Positions 23,349 through 35,082 of a stretch of DNA of 64,000 bases are shown here, piece by piece; the first letter of the stretch is position 1, and each line of letters starts with the position of its first letter. Source of the DNA: Ricinus communis (lineage: Eukaryota; Streptophyta; Magnoliopsida; Malpighiales; Euphorbiaceae); assembly GCF_019578655.1 (NCBI RefSeq), contig NC_063265.1, positions 12,186,501 through 12,250,500 on the forward strand. The letters are read 5' to 3'. The position numbers were made by a program, and so were the translations under genes. A model generated the notes under the pieces. That model saw only the letters and a program-made list of their open reading frames with translations, was not told the DNA's origin and ran no database searches.

Positions 23349-25325
23349 TCATTGCTTGTACTTGCCATCTTGATTCATGTAGTAGAGAATGAACCTCTTA
23401 TCTGGTACATAGCCTTCATCTATCATGAGTCTGAATAATTCTGCCAAAACACCATATATGATCTCAGCTTGTGGATGCTTTTTGTCCTCAACAACAAAGC
23501 TGTGCACTTTCTTTTCAATCTCAATCCAGCTTATACCTGTTTCTTTTGCCACCCCCATTTCTTTCATTCTCTTAATAGTCCTTGCTCTTTCATCCCATCT
23601 ACCTTTACTAGAGTATATATTTGCCAGCAACACATATGGCGCTGGCTTTTTGGGTTCTAGTAGTAACAACTGTTCAGCTGCATATTTCCCTATTTCAGTA
23701 TCTCCACGAATGCTACAAGCACCAAGCAGGGCTTGCCAAATAAGCACATCAGGCTTTATAGATAATCTCTCAATCAAACTTTTAGCTTCATTCAGAAGCC
23801 CTGCCCGCCCCAACATGTCAACAACACAAGCATAATGCTCTGCTCTCGGACTAATACCATATACTTTAGTCATGGATTTCAAGAACTTCATGCCTTTGTC
23901 AACTAAGCCTACATGGCTACAAGCATGAAGCAATGAGAGAAAAGTTAAATCTGTTGGCACTGCACCTTCTTGTATCATCTCTTCATATAACCGTAGTGCT
24001 CTAAATCCATCCCCATGGCGGGCAAAAGCAGCAATCATAGAGTTCCATGAGACTGAGTTTCTACAAGTCAGTCCATTGAAGACTTTGATCGACTCTTGTA
24101 ACTCTCCACACTTGGAGTACATATTAATGAGCCCATTGCCAACAAAGGGATTAGAACCAAGACTTCGTTTGATAACCAATGAATGAATTTGTTTACCAAG
24201 ACCTAAAGAAGTATCCACACCACATGCCCCAAGAACAGCTGAAACCATGTTTGGGTCAACCTCAGTTCCTATATTTACCATTTTCACAAAAAATTCTATA
24301 GCTTCTTCCTCAAATCCATTCTGTGTAAAACCCACAAGAATTACGGTCATGGAAACCTCATCAAGCTCAACTGCAGATTCAAAAACACGCCGTGCATCTT
24401 CCAAACTTCCACATTTTGAGTACAAGTCCATTAATGCGCTCTCAATGCACAAATTCGATTGAATTCCCAATTTCCAAACAAGTCCATGAATTTGACGCCC
24501 TTTCTCTAATGCCTGCAAACCAGAACATGCAGTCAATGAACTCAAGTATGTCAAAAAATTTGGTTCTATCAATCCACAACGCATTTGCACAAATAATCCC
24601 AAACTATCCTCGTACATTTCATTTTGCGACAGCCCTGATATGATAGCTGTCCAAGTAATAACATTTCTTTCAAGCATCTCATCAAAGACCTGCCTCCCTA
24701 AACTAGAAGATCCACATTTAAAATATGATGTCATCAGCGCATTCCCTACAGTTGTTTCCCGCTCAAAACCGTTTATAAACACCAAACAATGTATCATTCT
24801 ATTGGCAAAACTAAGCTCAGGCCTATCACAAGCTGATAATATAGTTGTTAAAGTTGCTTGATCTAATCCGTATAACCCCGATTCACGCATTTGTTTAAAG
24901 TACCAAAAACCTGTATCCAAGTCCCCATTCCTCAAAAACCCAGAAACCATTGTATTCCAAGACACAGTATCTCTCGTAGGCATATCATCAAACACCTTTA
25001 CAGCATCTGAGAAGACACCACATTTGAAGTACATATATAGGAGAGAGTTCCAAATAATTAGCACGTTTCGAAAATTGTGATCATTTGGGGAATCGAAAAA
25101 TTCACGATTTTTGGTAATGGAGGCATGAATTGAAGAACCCAGATCAAAGTAAGCTTCCCTTCCACAGAAAGATAACAGGAGGCTTATATCTACATAATTG
25201 AGGATATAAGTAGAAGATCTCGAAGAAGGAAAGTGGTAATTTTGGGTCTTGAATGGAGAAAATACAGAAGATACCCAAGAGGGAAGCTGGGAACTTAGTT
25301 TGTGAATGACCCATTTGGTTTTCAT
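23349..25325 (-). CDS. PLS-class pentatricopeptide repeat protein, E+ type
   Basis: A single-exon gene of 658 residues with tandem P, L and S type PPR motifs. Visible repeats include [73 protein letters not shown] and [17 protein letters not shown]. The C terminus has an E motif and an E+ motif ([35 protein letters not shown], then GYVPD) but no DYW cytidine deaminase domain. Such proteins act in organelle RNA editing or processing as site-recognition factors; the target cannot be read from sequence here. The open frame extends 14 codons further upstream only through a GTG, so the first ATG in frame (25325, [11 protein letters not shown]) is used. Its N terminus is basic and hydrophobic, as in mitochondrial or plastid targeting. 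Same orientation as the J-domain gene, 349 bp away. Confidence 0.92.
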   Translation of the reverse strand: MKTKWVIHKLSSQLPSWVSSVFSPFKTQNYHFPSSRSSTYILNYVDISLLLSFCGREAYFDLGSSIHASITKNREFFDSPNDHNFRNVLIIWNSLLYMYFKCGVFSDAVKVFDDMPTRDTVSWNTMVSGFLRNGDLDTGFWYFKQMRESGLYGLDQATLTTILSACDRPELSFANRMIHCLVFINGFERETTVGNALMTSYFKCGSSSLGRQVFDEMLERNVITWTAIISGLSQNEMYEDSLGLFVQMRCGLIEPNFLTYLSSLTACSGLQALEKGRQIHGLVWKLGIQSNLCIESALMDLYSKCGSLEDARRVFESAVELDEVSMTVILVGFTQNGFEEEAIEFFVKMVNIGTEVDPNMVSAVLGACGVDTSLGLGKQIHSLVIKRSLGSNPFVGNGLINMYSKCGELQESIKVFNGLTCRNSVSWNSMIAAFARHGDGFRALRLYEEMIQEGAVPTDLTFLSLLHACSHVGLVDKGMKFLKSMTKVYGISPRAEHYACVVDMLGRAGLLNEAKSLIERLSIKPDVLIWQALLGACSIRGDTEIGKYAAEQLLLLEPKKPAPYVLLANIYSSKGRWDERARTIKRMKEMGVAKETGISWIEIEKKVHSFVVEDKKHPQAEIIYGVLAELFRLMIDEGYVPDKRFILYYMNQDGKYKQ

Positions 25326-25429
25326 CCATGAAAATGAGTAGCAGAGACGAAGTGTTTGATTTAGCACTAAGAAGGAATTAACTTCTCAAATTATGGTTTG
25401 CCAGCAAAACTACAGAAAAAGAAAAGCAG

Positions 25430-25463
<34 letters not shown>

Positions 25464-26248
25464 AGAAGAAGAAAGAAGACCCAGTGTTGGCAAAATGCTT
25501 CACGCCTTGGGAAAATGCTTCACGCCTTGTGTATATATTGGTCTCAGCATCTATCTTGTATCTTATAGTGCCTAAGAGGACCCAGTGTTGTAGTGAGAAT
25601 GGTTTAATTTTGTATCATCACCAAAATTGCCTCTTCCATTTTGAATGACATGTAGCAAAACTATATTGTTTTCGGCTTGCCCATTTGTAGCTCCTAATTG
25701 CAAGTGGAAATCCAAAGATGATGATCAAGCGGTAAGATAACTAAATTCGGGATCATAAATAACTAAAAACAACATAACTACATTCAGAATTTCATGCATG
25801 CTTGCTGCGACTTCCCAAAGTTCAGCATCAGTAGTTCTCTAGCCTCTACTCAGAAGAACCTGCTTACTTTTCATTGCATCTATCGTAGACCAGAAATGAC
25901 AGAGTACTTGAAATGCTAAACACAGTTCATTATAGCTATTTACAACTGAAAGTCCGACTACACAAGGAGGTATCATAATTCAGAAAACAGGGAATAAGAT
26001 AAAAGAATGTTAACTGCTGTCTCAATTTGGTAGAGTGCTTTATTTTGATTATTGCTAGTGGAACTTTTGCTAACATATGTTTCCGCAGAAGTAAATGCCA
26101 AGCGCGCTGAAGTGGATGGATCGCATATAATGAGAAAACTTGAAGATTTACGGTCTGGCGCCGAGGAAAATAACTTCTAACCGTGAAGATGAATGATCAT
26201 GCAAGATCAGAACAAGCAACCAATGGCGAGAAAGTATGCTTGCTGGTA
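25326..26248. other. Spacer between PPR and endo-beta-mannosidase genes
   Basis: It contains the PPR promoter side, a poly-A/GAA tract at about 25427-25470, and a short tandem duplication of aatgcttcacgccttg (about 25493-25528). No gene is supported; the 26183-26395 plus-strand frame is antisense to the mannosidase 3' end. Confidence 0.6.
25427..25470. repeat. Poly-A / (GAA)n low-complexity tract
   Basis: A run of about 33 adenines followed by GAA units, just upstream of the PPR gene (poly-T on its coding strand). Confidence 0.9.
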
Positions 26249-28370
26249 TCACAAAACATTATGTCCGCCATGGTAATTCCAGCCCTCGAGAGTTACCCTC
26301 GGGGTTACACCTGGAGGAATCTCAAAAGATATCTTGATTGGCATCACCTCTCCTGGCACAAGCGAAAAATAGTTGTCCGAGTAATGAACTGGTAGAATTC
26401 TTGAGTCTTCTCCTTCTTTGTGGTTTGCTTTTGAGGCATGAACGGAGAAATGAAGAAAAAAAGCAACTCCTTCCTCGACACCATTGATTTCAGTAACCCT
26501 CAGACCATCAGTTTCCTGTGAAAAATGTCTGAAGATCCTCTGAAATAAACTAGCTTCAGGTTTTTCCTTGGTTCCACTATTCACAGGTTCCACTGAGGTC
26601 ATATCAAAATCATCAGTGCCTAGATTGGTAATGAAATTATTCTTATAAGTCGAGCATTTAGAATCCGGTTTCTTAGATGTGTTCTTCACATGCATTTCTA
26701 TTTCGTAAGTGGACCCCTTTATGAAAGCCTTCGATGTTATCTTGAGGGGAACTTTTCTCCTTCTGTACGGCTCCAACAGCTTGTAATCTCCACCAGGCAA
26801 ATGTAGCCAATAGAAGTTCCTAGATATAATGCCATAATCTGACATATTGTATAGTTTGAGAAGAAGAAAATAGACTGGCTTTGGGTTTTTAGACTTTGGA
26901 TACTTCATCTCGCCAATGGATACTGTTTTCTTTGGTGGAACAGTGAGTTTTTCAAAAACTTTATAATATGGGCATGTTCCTGCCAGATCCCATACAGATG
27001 CTTCAATGGCTACATCGGATAGTTCCACTGATTGGGTATTGACAACCTGTTTATGGAAAAAACCCGCATAGAAAAATTTCATCCAATTGAAATAGATTAT
27101 CAGTAAAACAAACACTAAAGTTAGATCTTTTCAGTGCTACAACATCTCCAGTTGATTAGGAATATAAGTGTAAAATTACCTCAATAGAGTACGTAGCCAG
27201 ATTCAGCTGAACATGAATTGGCTCTGCAGCACAGCGACAGCCATAGAAACCTGCTGTTTGATCAAGAAGATGATCATAAAACTGGCCTCTCAGACCCGTC
27301 CATGGATTCTGCGTCTTCCAAATTAAGAAACCAGTGTGTTTCCTCCACATGTGAGAAGAATACCCTTCAATCAGTGCTCTATATTGAATGTAGTTCACTA
27401 GTTGGGCCTGATACAGGTTGAAAAGACTTAGAAAAGCACTAACTACATTCTGACCAAATCAGATGAAGATCTCAGAATACCTTTAAACAAAAATCATCAA
27501 GATCTGTAGGGACCCCGTACAATAAAATCTGATCATGAACCTGGCCCGGTTTTGAATAAGGAATATATGTATGATATTCCCATATGGGATTTGGGATTTC
27601 TTCTACATAACCATTGGGTAGCTTCTTAAACAGCGGAATTTGCCATCCTTCTGGAGGCATTGTCGCTCTGATGGTAGCAGCAACTGGCATTCCCACAGAA
27701 CCAACCTCAGGATTAAATCCATACTTGTAGAAATCATCTCCAAAGAAGCTTTCAGGGTATTGAATTTCATAAGGGCCATCAGTGAAATCCCCCTTTCCAT
27801 TCGCAAATCCATCCCACATGGATCCTTGGACATAAATACGTGTACCATCAAGATATTGACTAGGATCACCTGATTGCAAAGACAAATCTTGCACAGACTT
27901 GCTATCTTCATCAAAGTGCAAAAAGTGGGGATGAAGTTTTAGGTCATTCTTTAAAGCGGCATTGATGTCAGGTGGTGGAACTTGTTCATTACCACCAACC
28001 CAAAGAGCAAGACTAGGGTGGTTTCTGAGGAGCTTGACAGTGTCTCTAGCACATAGCAGAAAAAGATCATGGTCAAGTGGACCATCTGGATTTGATACTG
28101 GCTGACCTCTTCCATCAACATCTCCAGTAATCCAAAACTCTTGCCATACCTAAAAGACTTGGATCAGGCCATAAATAGGTGATCCAAAATAATTTTATAG
28201 CACATTAACATCAAATAAGTCGATATCTGTCCACAATAGCAGTAGCACATTGAAATCCCAAGTATGATTAGCAGAGTTCTTATCTATGATAAAAAGTCCA
28301 ACATTGAGAAAAAAGACCAGAATTTCACGACACTTTGAAAACTTAATTTCATTAAATCTGCCAGTGATCC

Positions 28371-28405
<35 letters not shown>

Positions 28406-31345
28406 GAGAGAGGCAGTACTTACCAGCAAACCATAAATGTCACAATAATGATAGAACTCTGGCCTCTCAGCTAATCCACCACCCCAACAACGGATCATGT
28501 TAAAATTCATGTCTGCATGGAACTTGATATCTGTTCTGTAACGTTTTCTAGAAAGTCGCAGTAACCCATCTGACAATATCCAATTACCACCGCGGATAAA
28601 AATAGGCTGCCCATTGACCTTGAACAATCTGTAAGATACCATGGGTTTAGAAAACGATTTGAAGAAGCTGAAGAAACTAGAACATAAGACATTGACCAGT
28701 TGCTTCTATATTGTCATAGCAATACCTTCCACCAGTTAAGCTATCAATATAGCTTTCAATTTTACGGAATCCATACAGGTGGGTCCATGAGTCAGATTCT
28801 CCATATCCCTCCACGTCAACAGTAATGCTGACATTGTACATGGATTGCTTTCCCATACCATTTGGCCACCATAAATTAGGCTTGTAGAAGAAAAGCTGCC
28901 AAATTGTACCACTAGCAGATTAGGACCAGGTTTTGCCAAAATCGAATCCACATAAACAGCGGATTGTCCAATACCCAATTACTTATTACTAAACAGCTAA
29001 ATATCAAAATGCTTTACTTGCAATATACGTGAATCAGGAAGAGCGACTTACTCTAAAATTAATAGAAAGAGCTTGTGCAAGAGCAATTCTTTCAGGCAAA
29101 AAAGAAAAGCAACAATAATAACAATATCAAGAGGACTGTGCTAGGGCACACAAGTAATGAGTATTAGGGCTTCGAGAAGTGCATTCATTAATTAGTTGCC
29201 TGGATGGCAAGAATATGTTAACAAGTTTCCTTGGTCTCAGTATATGCAGAAAATACGAAATAAAGCTCTAACAAAGTAACTGTTAAGAAGCCAGAAAGAA
29301 AAAAAGAGTAATTTTATCCGTGTGATTTATAGCATAGAAATATTGTTTATAGATAGAGCCATAGAGGATTGTTGAAAGGTACCACCAAATGAGGCAACGG
29401 AAAACATTTTATTTGTGACAAATCAATGAAGATGCATGCTGTAACTGACCTCGGGAAATGTATACTGAATAGATTTTCCAGCAGGAATTGAGACATGTTG
29501 TGTCTGAAGATGTTCTACCAAGCAAAAGTTTCCTTCAAGTTCCACTGTCACTTGGATATTCAAATTACATTCAGCAACCCAGGCACTGTTGTTTTCCAAC
29601 TCAGTTGTAGTATGCAAATATACCCTCTTGTAACCGTCAAAAAATGTTGAAACCAAATGCGGATCTATAATTTTCACTGGCTGCACCAGATTGGAGTAAA
29701 TCAATATGTATAGCTGTAAATCACTATAAACGTAATGAAACAATGCCCAAGTATTAGCAGAATTACAAATGTGAATCTCTGAATTGGATGAGATTTTGTT
29801 CATCTAAGGAAATTATAGGATTGGGCCCATATAAGCATAACAAGATGTAAGAATTTTTTTCAGAAGTATCAGATGCCTTGGAAACTTTTCATAGAAGTTA
29901 GAATGGAAATACTTTTTTAAGTAAAACTGAGCTCAAAAAATAATCTAAAAGCCAGTATCACAGCAAGTTTGGCCCCCCAATTGATACCTTCCTCGGGATA
30001 TGAACCATCCAATCCTGCTAAAACATATATGAAAAGGCATGAAAGAAAACTCAGCATAATGTATCAGACTAACCCCAGTGACATAAATTGATGCCTCATC
30101 CCATATGCCAGTGTTCCTATCCCTGAAATAGTAATAGAATCACATTAAATCTGCAATGTAGGTTTCAAGCAGCAAATTCCAAAAGCATAAATTGAAAGTA
30201 AATTTGTTTTGCCTTGCCATCATGACTTAATAAATGTAGCATATGTTATATAACCAACTAAATGTAACTGCTTTCACTGTAGCTTACCACACCAGAAATT
30301 GTATTTATAACAGAAATTACAAATTGTAATCTCTTTAATCTCAAAATGTAAAAACTTGCTACCTTATAGGAGCAATCCAATCCCAACCCTCGACGTATTG
30401 AGTAGCAACATCTTTACCAATCTGACAGAAAAGGAAAAATAGACAATTTAAGGTAACACTTTATATTATTTACTATATAAGACATCATTGCATCCACCCA
30501 AGATCCAGACATCTTTCTGTAATTATGGAAATGCATTAATAACAAAAAAAAAAAAGCATATATTGTATTAATGGATTTTCCGTAGTAAGTAATGTACCTG
30601 ATGATCTCCACCCTGCCCTCCCTCAGGGGGAATGCTCCCTGGATGATCTGGAGGGTGAACCAGAACAGCCAGCAAATTTGTACCTTCAGGATTTAAAATA
30701 TCAGTAACATCAAGAGAATGTCTTCGAAACATCCCCTTCGGCAGCACCTTTTGGTGTCCATTTAAATATACTTCCGCAGAGTAGTTGATTGCACGAAATT
30801 TCAGCTCCAGGTGTTGATTTCCTGACTGGAACATTCCAACTACAACTAATCAGAGACAAGATATCCAAAGGGAAGTATCAAAAATCAAGAAGCACTAAAA
30901 ATTACACTGAATTCTTATATATAGGGCAATAAACTGAAGTCAAAACAATAAGGCCATACAAAAAACAAAACTTGACAACAAAAGAACAGTAACTTTACGT
31001 CATAATTAACAATACTATCAGAGAATCACATACCAGCTTACACTCAAAAGTAGTGAAGAACCAAAATGTGTAGTGATCTCTGCCAGAATCAGCTATATCT
31101 ATAATAGCTTCATTTTCCAAACCATAGAAAGGATCAGGCACCTTTTTGTTCTTTAGAAGAGTCCCCAAAACACTGCAAGAAAATAATAATAGATAAATAA
31201 AAAATTCCAAGAATCCATCACTGAAATGAGCAATCAAGTACTTATTCTAATTTAAAACTGAATCAGAATAAACATCGAAACTATAAATTTTCATCTTTCA
31301 AGAGGATTCGCGGCATGTCAAGCCCTGGTAAGGTTCTTCGCTTTG

Positions 31346-31386
<41 letters not shown>

Positions 31387-31764
31387 GTCAATTCCTTTGA
31401 ACTATAAATTTTCATTTGATCATTCACATTTTGCCCATTATTTCAAGATTTCACTAGTAATTCAGTACCAAAAAATTAACTGACAAATTATCCAAAATCT
31501 CTAAACAGAAAAATTAACATTGACAATGCAGTCAATTCAGTCAATGCAGTCAACAATTCGAAATTTTCTATTAAACGCTTCAAAAAAAAAAAATCGAAAA
31601 CAAAGGTAGAATCATTACGTTCCAGGAATAGCAGCTTCCATCCATGGCTCAGTGGGTCCACTAGGAGGATGAGTGGTGGTGAGTTGAGTTCCATTAAATT
31701 GTACCTCCGTTGATCTCGCTGCTAGCCAGCCGGAATCAAGTACTGTCTTCCCTATTTTCGCCAT
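26249..31764 (-). CDS. EBM: Mannosylglycoprotein endo-beta-mannosidase (GH2)
   Basis: A 973-residue glycoside hydrolase family 2 enzyme. In plants this enzyme cleaves the Man-beta-1,4-GlcNAc linkage of N-glycan cores during glycoprotein turnover. Eleven exons (5' to 3'): 31764-31619, 31172-31034, 30825-30598, 30421-30363, 30122-30074, 29680-29450, 28895-28726, 28628-28424, 28149-27481, 27407-27180, 27046-26249; total 2922 nt in frame. Features in order: start [18 protein letters not shown]; sugar-binding domain (YWFFTTF-type segment, [17 protein letters not shown]); [12 protein letters not shown]2 motif [15 protein letters not shown] and [15 protein letters not shown] at about 411; acid/base motif GGNE at about 461-464; [21 protein letters not shown]; a long C-terminal beta domain. 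No clear signal peptide is seen. Intron 1 carries a plastid 16S fragment, and intron 8 starts with a CT microsatellite. I recall Arabidopsis EBM (At1g09010) as the direct neighbour of ANP1. Confidence 0.94.
28371..28412. repeat. (GA)n microsatellite in a mannosidase intron, beside a splice donor
   Basis: About 20 GA units with one interruption. On the gene strand this is a (CT)n tract starting 12 nt after the exon 8 boundary at 28424. Confidence 0.93.
31295..31400 (-). other. Plastid-derived 16S rRNA fragment (NUPT) in mannosidase intron 1
   Basis: About 106 bp match the reverse complement of the conserved 16S rRNA region around the universal 907-926 site. It includes ggcatgtcaagccctggtaa, gcatcgaattaaaccacatg, ctccaccgcttgtgcgggcc and gtcaattcctttga. 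Read on the minus strand it is the sense rRNA. The ccctggtaaggttcttcg wording fits plastid better than mitochondrial rRNA. Small changes from the usual plastid sequence (four rather than five Cs before gtcaatt; cttt for cgtt before gcatcg) suggest an older transfer. The same 15 bp, actataaattttcat, flank both sides (31280-31294 and 31401-31415). It is not a functional rRNA gene. Confidence 0.9.
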
Positions 31765-34699
31765 TGCTTGGATCAATAATTATCGGAATCCTAAAAAGCC
31801 ACTAAAGAAAAAAAGAATCCCACTCTTTCAGAAGTACAAGTGCAAGTAGAGATTTGAAGTAATAGATGGGAGACACAAGTCCTGCACCATCTGTTCATTC
31901 GAGACTCGCATTTATGTAAAACACGTGGGTTGTGTCTCTTTGCTTTTAACGGCGGATATCTCCACCGATCAGATATTTTTACCGCTCGTTTCTCGGATAT
32001 ACATGCGATGCGATGACCAGTGAAAAATGCGTCCAAGATAAATTCTTCTGCGCGTGGAAAATGATATCCAGCAATGACTAGTGGCCCAATGATGGCGATA
32101 TTTTATCAAAACTGAGCACTTTTCCAAATCAGCTTTTAAGTTTTAGCCTTTCTTTTTTTTTTTTTTTTTTGACAAATTTAATTTTTAACTTTTAAGTTTA
32201 ACCAGTTTTTTTTTTTTTTTTGTTTTTTGTTAATCATCGAACACTTCATTTCGTTAACCAGTTTAAAGTACGTGATTTGCGCGGCTTATTATTTATCTTA
32301 TGTATTATAATTTTTAAGATGATTAATATTTATTATATTTGATTTATGTAATTAACATTTTATATTATTTTTTAAAGATTTTTTAGTTTCATCAAATTCT
32401 TGTGCTTTTGATTTTTATTAGTTAATTAAAAAGTTCATTCACAATATTAATTATAAATTACATATATTATATATCACATACATATTACTACTATTATTTT
32501 TCATTACAATTATTTATATTTTTGAGATGATTAATTTTTTAGTATTGTAAAAATTAAAATATTTATTAAATTAGAATTTTTTTTTTTAAATACCTTTTAA
32601 GTGGCAAGCTATTTAATAATATTGTTAAGAAAATTTTAAATTTTGATAATATTTAATATAAATAAATAATTTTAGAAATATATTGCTATTGTCTTAGAGT
32701 TTGAAACTACTCTTATTAATTATAATTATTCATATCTTTTTAAAAGTAAATAACTTTTAAAAGATTTAATATAAATAGAGTTTTAGATGAATAATTTTTA
32801 TAGAGTTTAAAATTAAGTTATATTACTAAGATTATTTTTTGATATAATTATTTATATTTTTGTGATAATTAGTTTTACAGTAAAATAAAAATTTAAAATT
32901 TATTTATTTATCTAAAATTCTAGAGAAATGTCTATTTGACTTTCTCTTCAATTGTTAAATATATGGTACTTTGTATTTATTTTTAAATTAACTATAAGAT
33001 TTGACATTAATTTGAGTACTAGATAAAATTTGGTGATCTGATTACAATTTGATATTGCAAAAAAAATGAGTTAGCAAATCATCCTTATACACTTTAAAAG
33101 AAAAATCTTTTCCCATTTGTATTTAAGATTCTAAAACTTTAAAACTTAAAATATATTCAATTATTGCAATATATGATAAAAAGAGAAAAATAAAAATAAT
33201 TATTTTATATTCATCTTAATTCTAATAAAATGAGTAAAATATTAGAAAAAAATTGTTATAAAATCGTTTATTTACTTAAAAAAATTTATTTTTTTATTAT
33301 AGAATAAATCAAAAACTTTAATTTTGCCTTAATTTTTTCTTTATTATTATTGGTCACGTCAATAAAGTTTAACTAAAGATTTCTGTTGAAAGCTAGAATT
33401 TAAAAAATAAATACTATATACTATATTTGAAAACAAGTAAAAAGTATATGAATTATTTGACAATTAAGCTCTTCTCTATATACTTTTTACTTTCTTAATA
33501 CTTAATTGCCAAATAAATTATTTACTTCGAATTTATTTTCAAATCTAGCACATACATTTTTTATTCAAGTTTTTAGTAATTTATTTTTATATTAATTTCA
33601 ATTTTAACCATTAGCAAATTATCAGTTAAAATTTATTAACCTGACTACAATTCTAACAACAACAAAAAAAATCAGGTAATATTAAAATTATTAATTCATT
33701 TCATACAATAAAAATAATATTATTTAAATAACAAACAAATAATATAACAACATATATTATTCTCTAAAATGTCTTACTCATCTTTATCATATATGGGAAG
33801 AGAATCTAATATTCTAACTCCTATATCTCTACTTCCATTTTTTCAGTCTTGTACATAAATTTATAGGATTTCAAACAAACATTACAAAAGAAAGTTCTTT
33901 TGAAGTGTTTATAAATGAGTTATTGACTTTAATGCTGACTCTACTTTTTTTTAGTACTGAAATTATATCCAAGTAAATAAATTTTAAAAATTTCACTAGA
34001 AGTTAAAATTAAAATATAAATTGAAGTATTTTATTAATATTAAAAATAACAAAACCGCATTCTATATTTGAAAATAAATGCAAAAATATAAATTTTTTAA
34101 GAAATTAAGCATCCTTTTAATAATTATTAAAAATCACTAACAAAACAGTTTTTTTTTTTAAAATTCATTGTAAAATAAAAGAGATTATGATAATTTTTTC
34201 AAATATTTGTATCAATTTAATTTTAGATCAATCTTAAATTAGAGAAATTTATAGATAGATCACCCTAATTAGAATCATTCTTAACTTCAAGTAGAAAAAT
34301 AACTTATAATGTCATAAGTATATTTTTTATGGAATAATAATATTATATTTAGTTGAAATTTATAAAAAAAAATTATTTTACTTGAGGAAAAAATATAAAA
34401 TATAAGATAAAATGAAAACGATAAAGTTGAAAGATATATTTTGGTATTATGAAATATATTAATTTACTCACGTGGAATGCATTTGGAAATTCTACCTATT
34501 TTATTAGAATTTAGTTTAATTATATTCAATTTCATATAAATTTGATTATGTAGAGTACTAAATTAACTTTTACTATATTTAAAGTATATAAATTTTAAAT
34601 TTATAAATAAATTTCATAAGTTTTATGAATTTTAATCAAACAAAACACTATATAATAGTATTTTAAAAATATATTATTGTCAAATGTGCAACCTACAAT
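31765..34699. other. Very AT-rich intergenic spacer
   Basis: The left 300 bp are the mannosidase upstream region. The rest (about 32100-34699) is low-complexity AT-rich DNA with T and A runs (32155-32172, 32206-32222) and no supported gene or clear repeat family. Confidence 0.6.
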
Positions 34700-34908
34700 T
34701 GTTATTACAAGTTGTTTATTGTATAAAGTTTGTTAATTTAGGGATTAGTTATGCATGTACACGTGGCTTTTTATGATAGAACTGAGTGTAACTGATCAGC
34801 CTATAAATACATGTGCATGTACTCTCGTAATACTCTAAGTTCAATAATAATCAGTTTCTTCTTCTCAAAGCTTTTTTTAGTTTCTTGATTGTTCTTCAGT
34901 TTATTTCA
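34700..34908 (+). repeat. 5' LTR of the copia element
   Basis: It begins TG and ends CA (tgttattacaag ... tttatttca). A TATA-type box, cctataaataca, lies at about 34799-34811, with the probable transcription start a little downstream. Confidence 0.93.
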
Positions 34909-34910
34909 TA

Positions 34911-34922
34911 TGGTATCAGAGC
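34911..34922 (+). other. Primer-binding site, initiator tRNA-Met type
   Basis: tggtatcagagc, two bases after the 5' LTR. This is complementary to the 3' end of plant initiator tRNA-Met and typical of plant copia elements. Confidence 0.95.
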
Positions 34923-35082
34923 TTTTTGCTCATTCTTTCCGCATTTCAATCTTAATTTTTTCTTTGAAACCAGTTCTTATCTGGGTTTTCTGATTCGTTT
35001 ATAAGAATATAGTTTCTTTTCTTGTTCTTGCTATTCTTTCGATCAAGATTTGATCTTTGTGCAAGTTTTCTTTAATTCTAAA

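Noticed and set aside
25326..25367. Upstream extension of the PPR frame by 14 codons
   Set aside because: It would need a GTG start; the in-frame ATG at 25325 gives a family-typical N terminus.
26183..26395. 70-codon plus-strand frame
   Set aside because: It overlaps the mannosidase C-terminal exon on the opposite strand and resembles no family.
31311..31400. Possible functional small rRNA or ncRNA
   Set aside because: Only about 106 bp of 16S with no flanking rRNA; it is an inserted fragment, not a gene.
34911..34922. Possible tRNA-derived sequence
   Set aside because: Only the 12-nt primer-binding match is present, next to an LTR; no cloverleaf.
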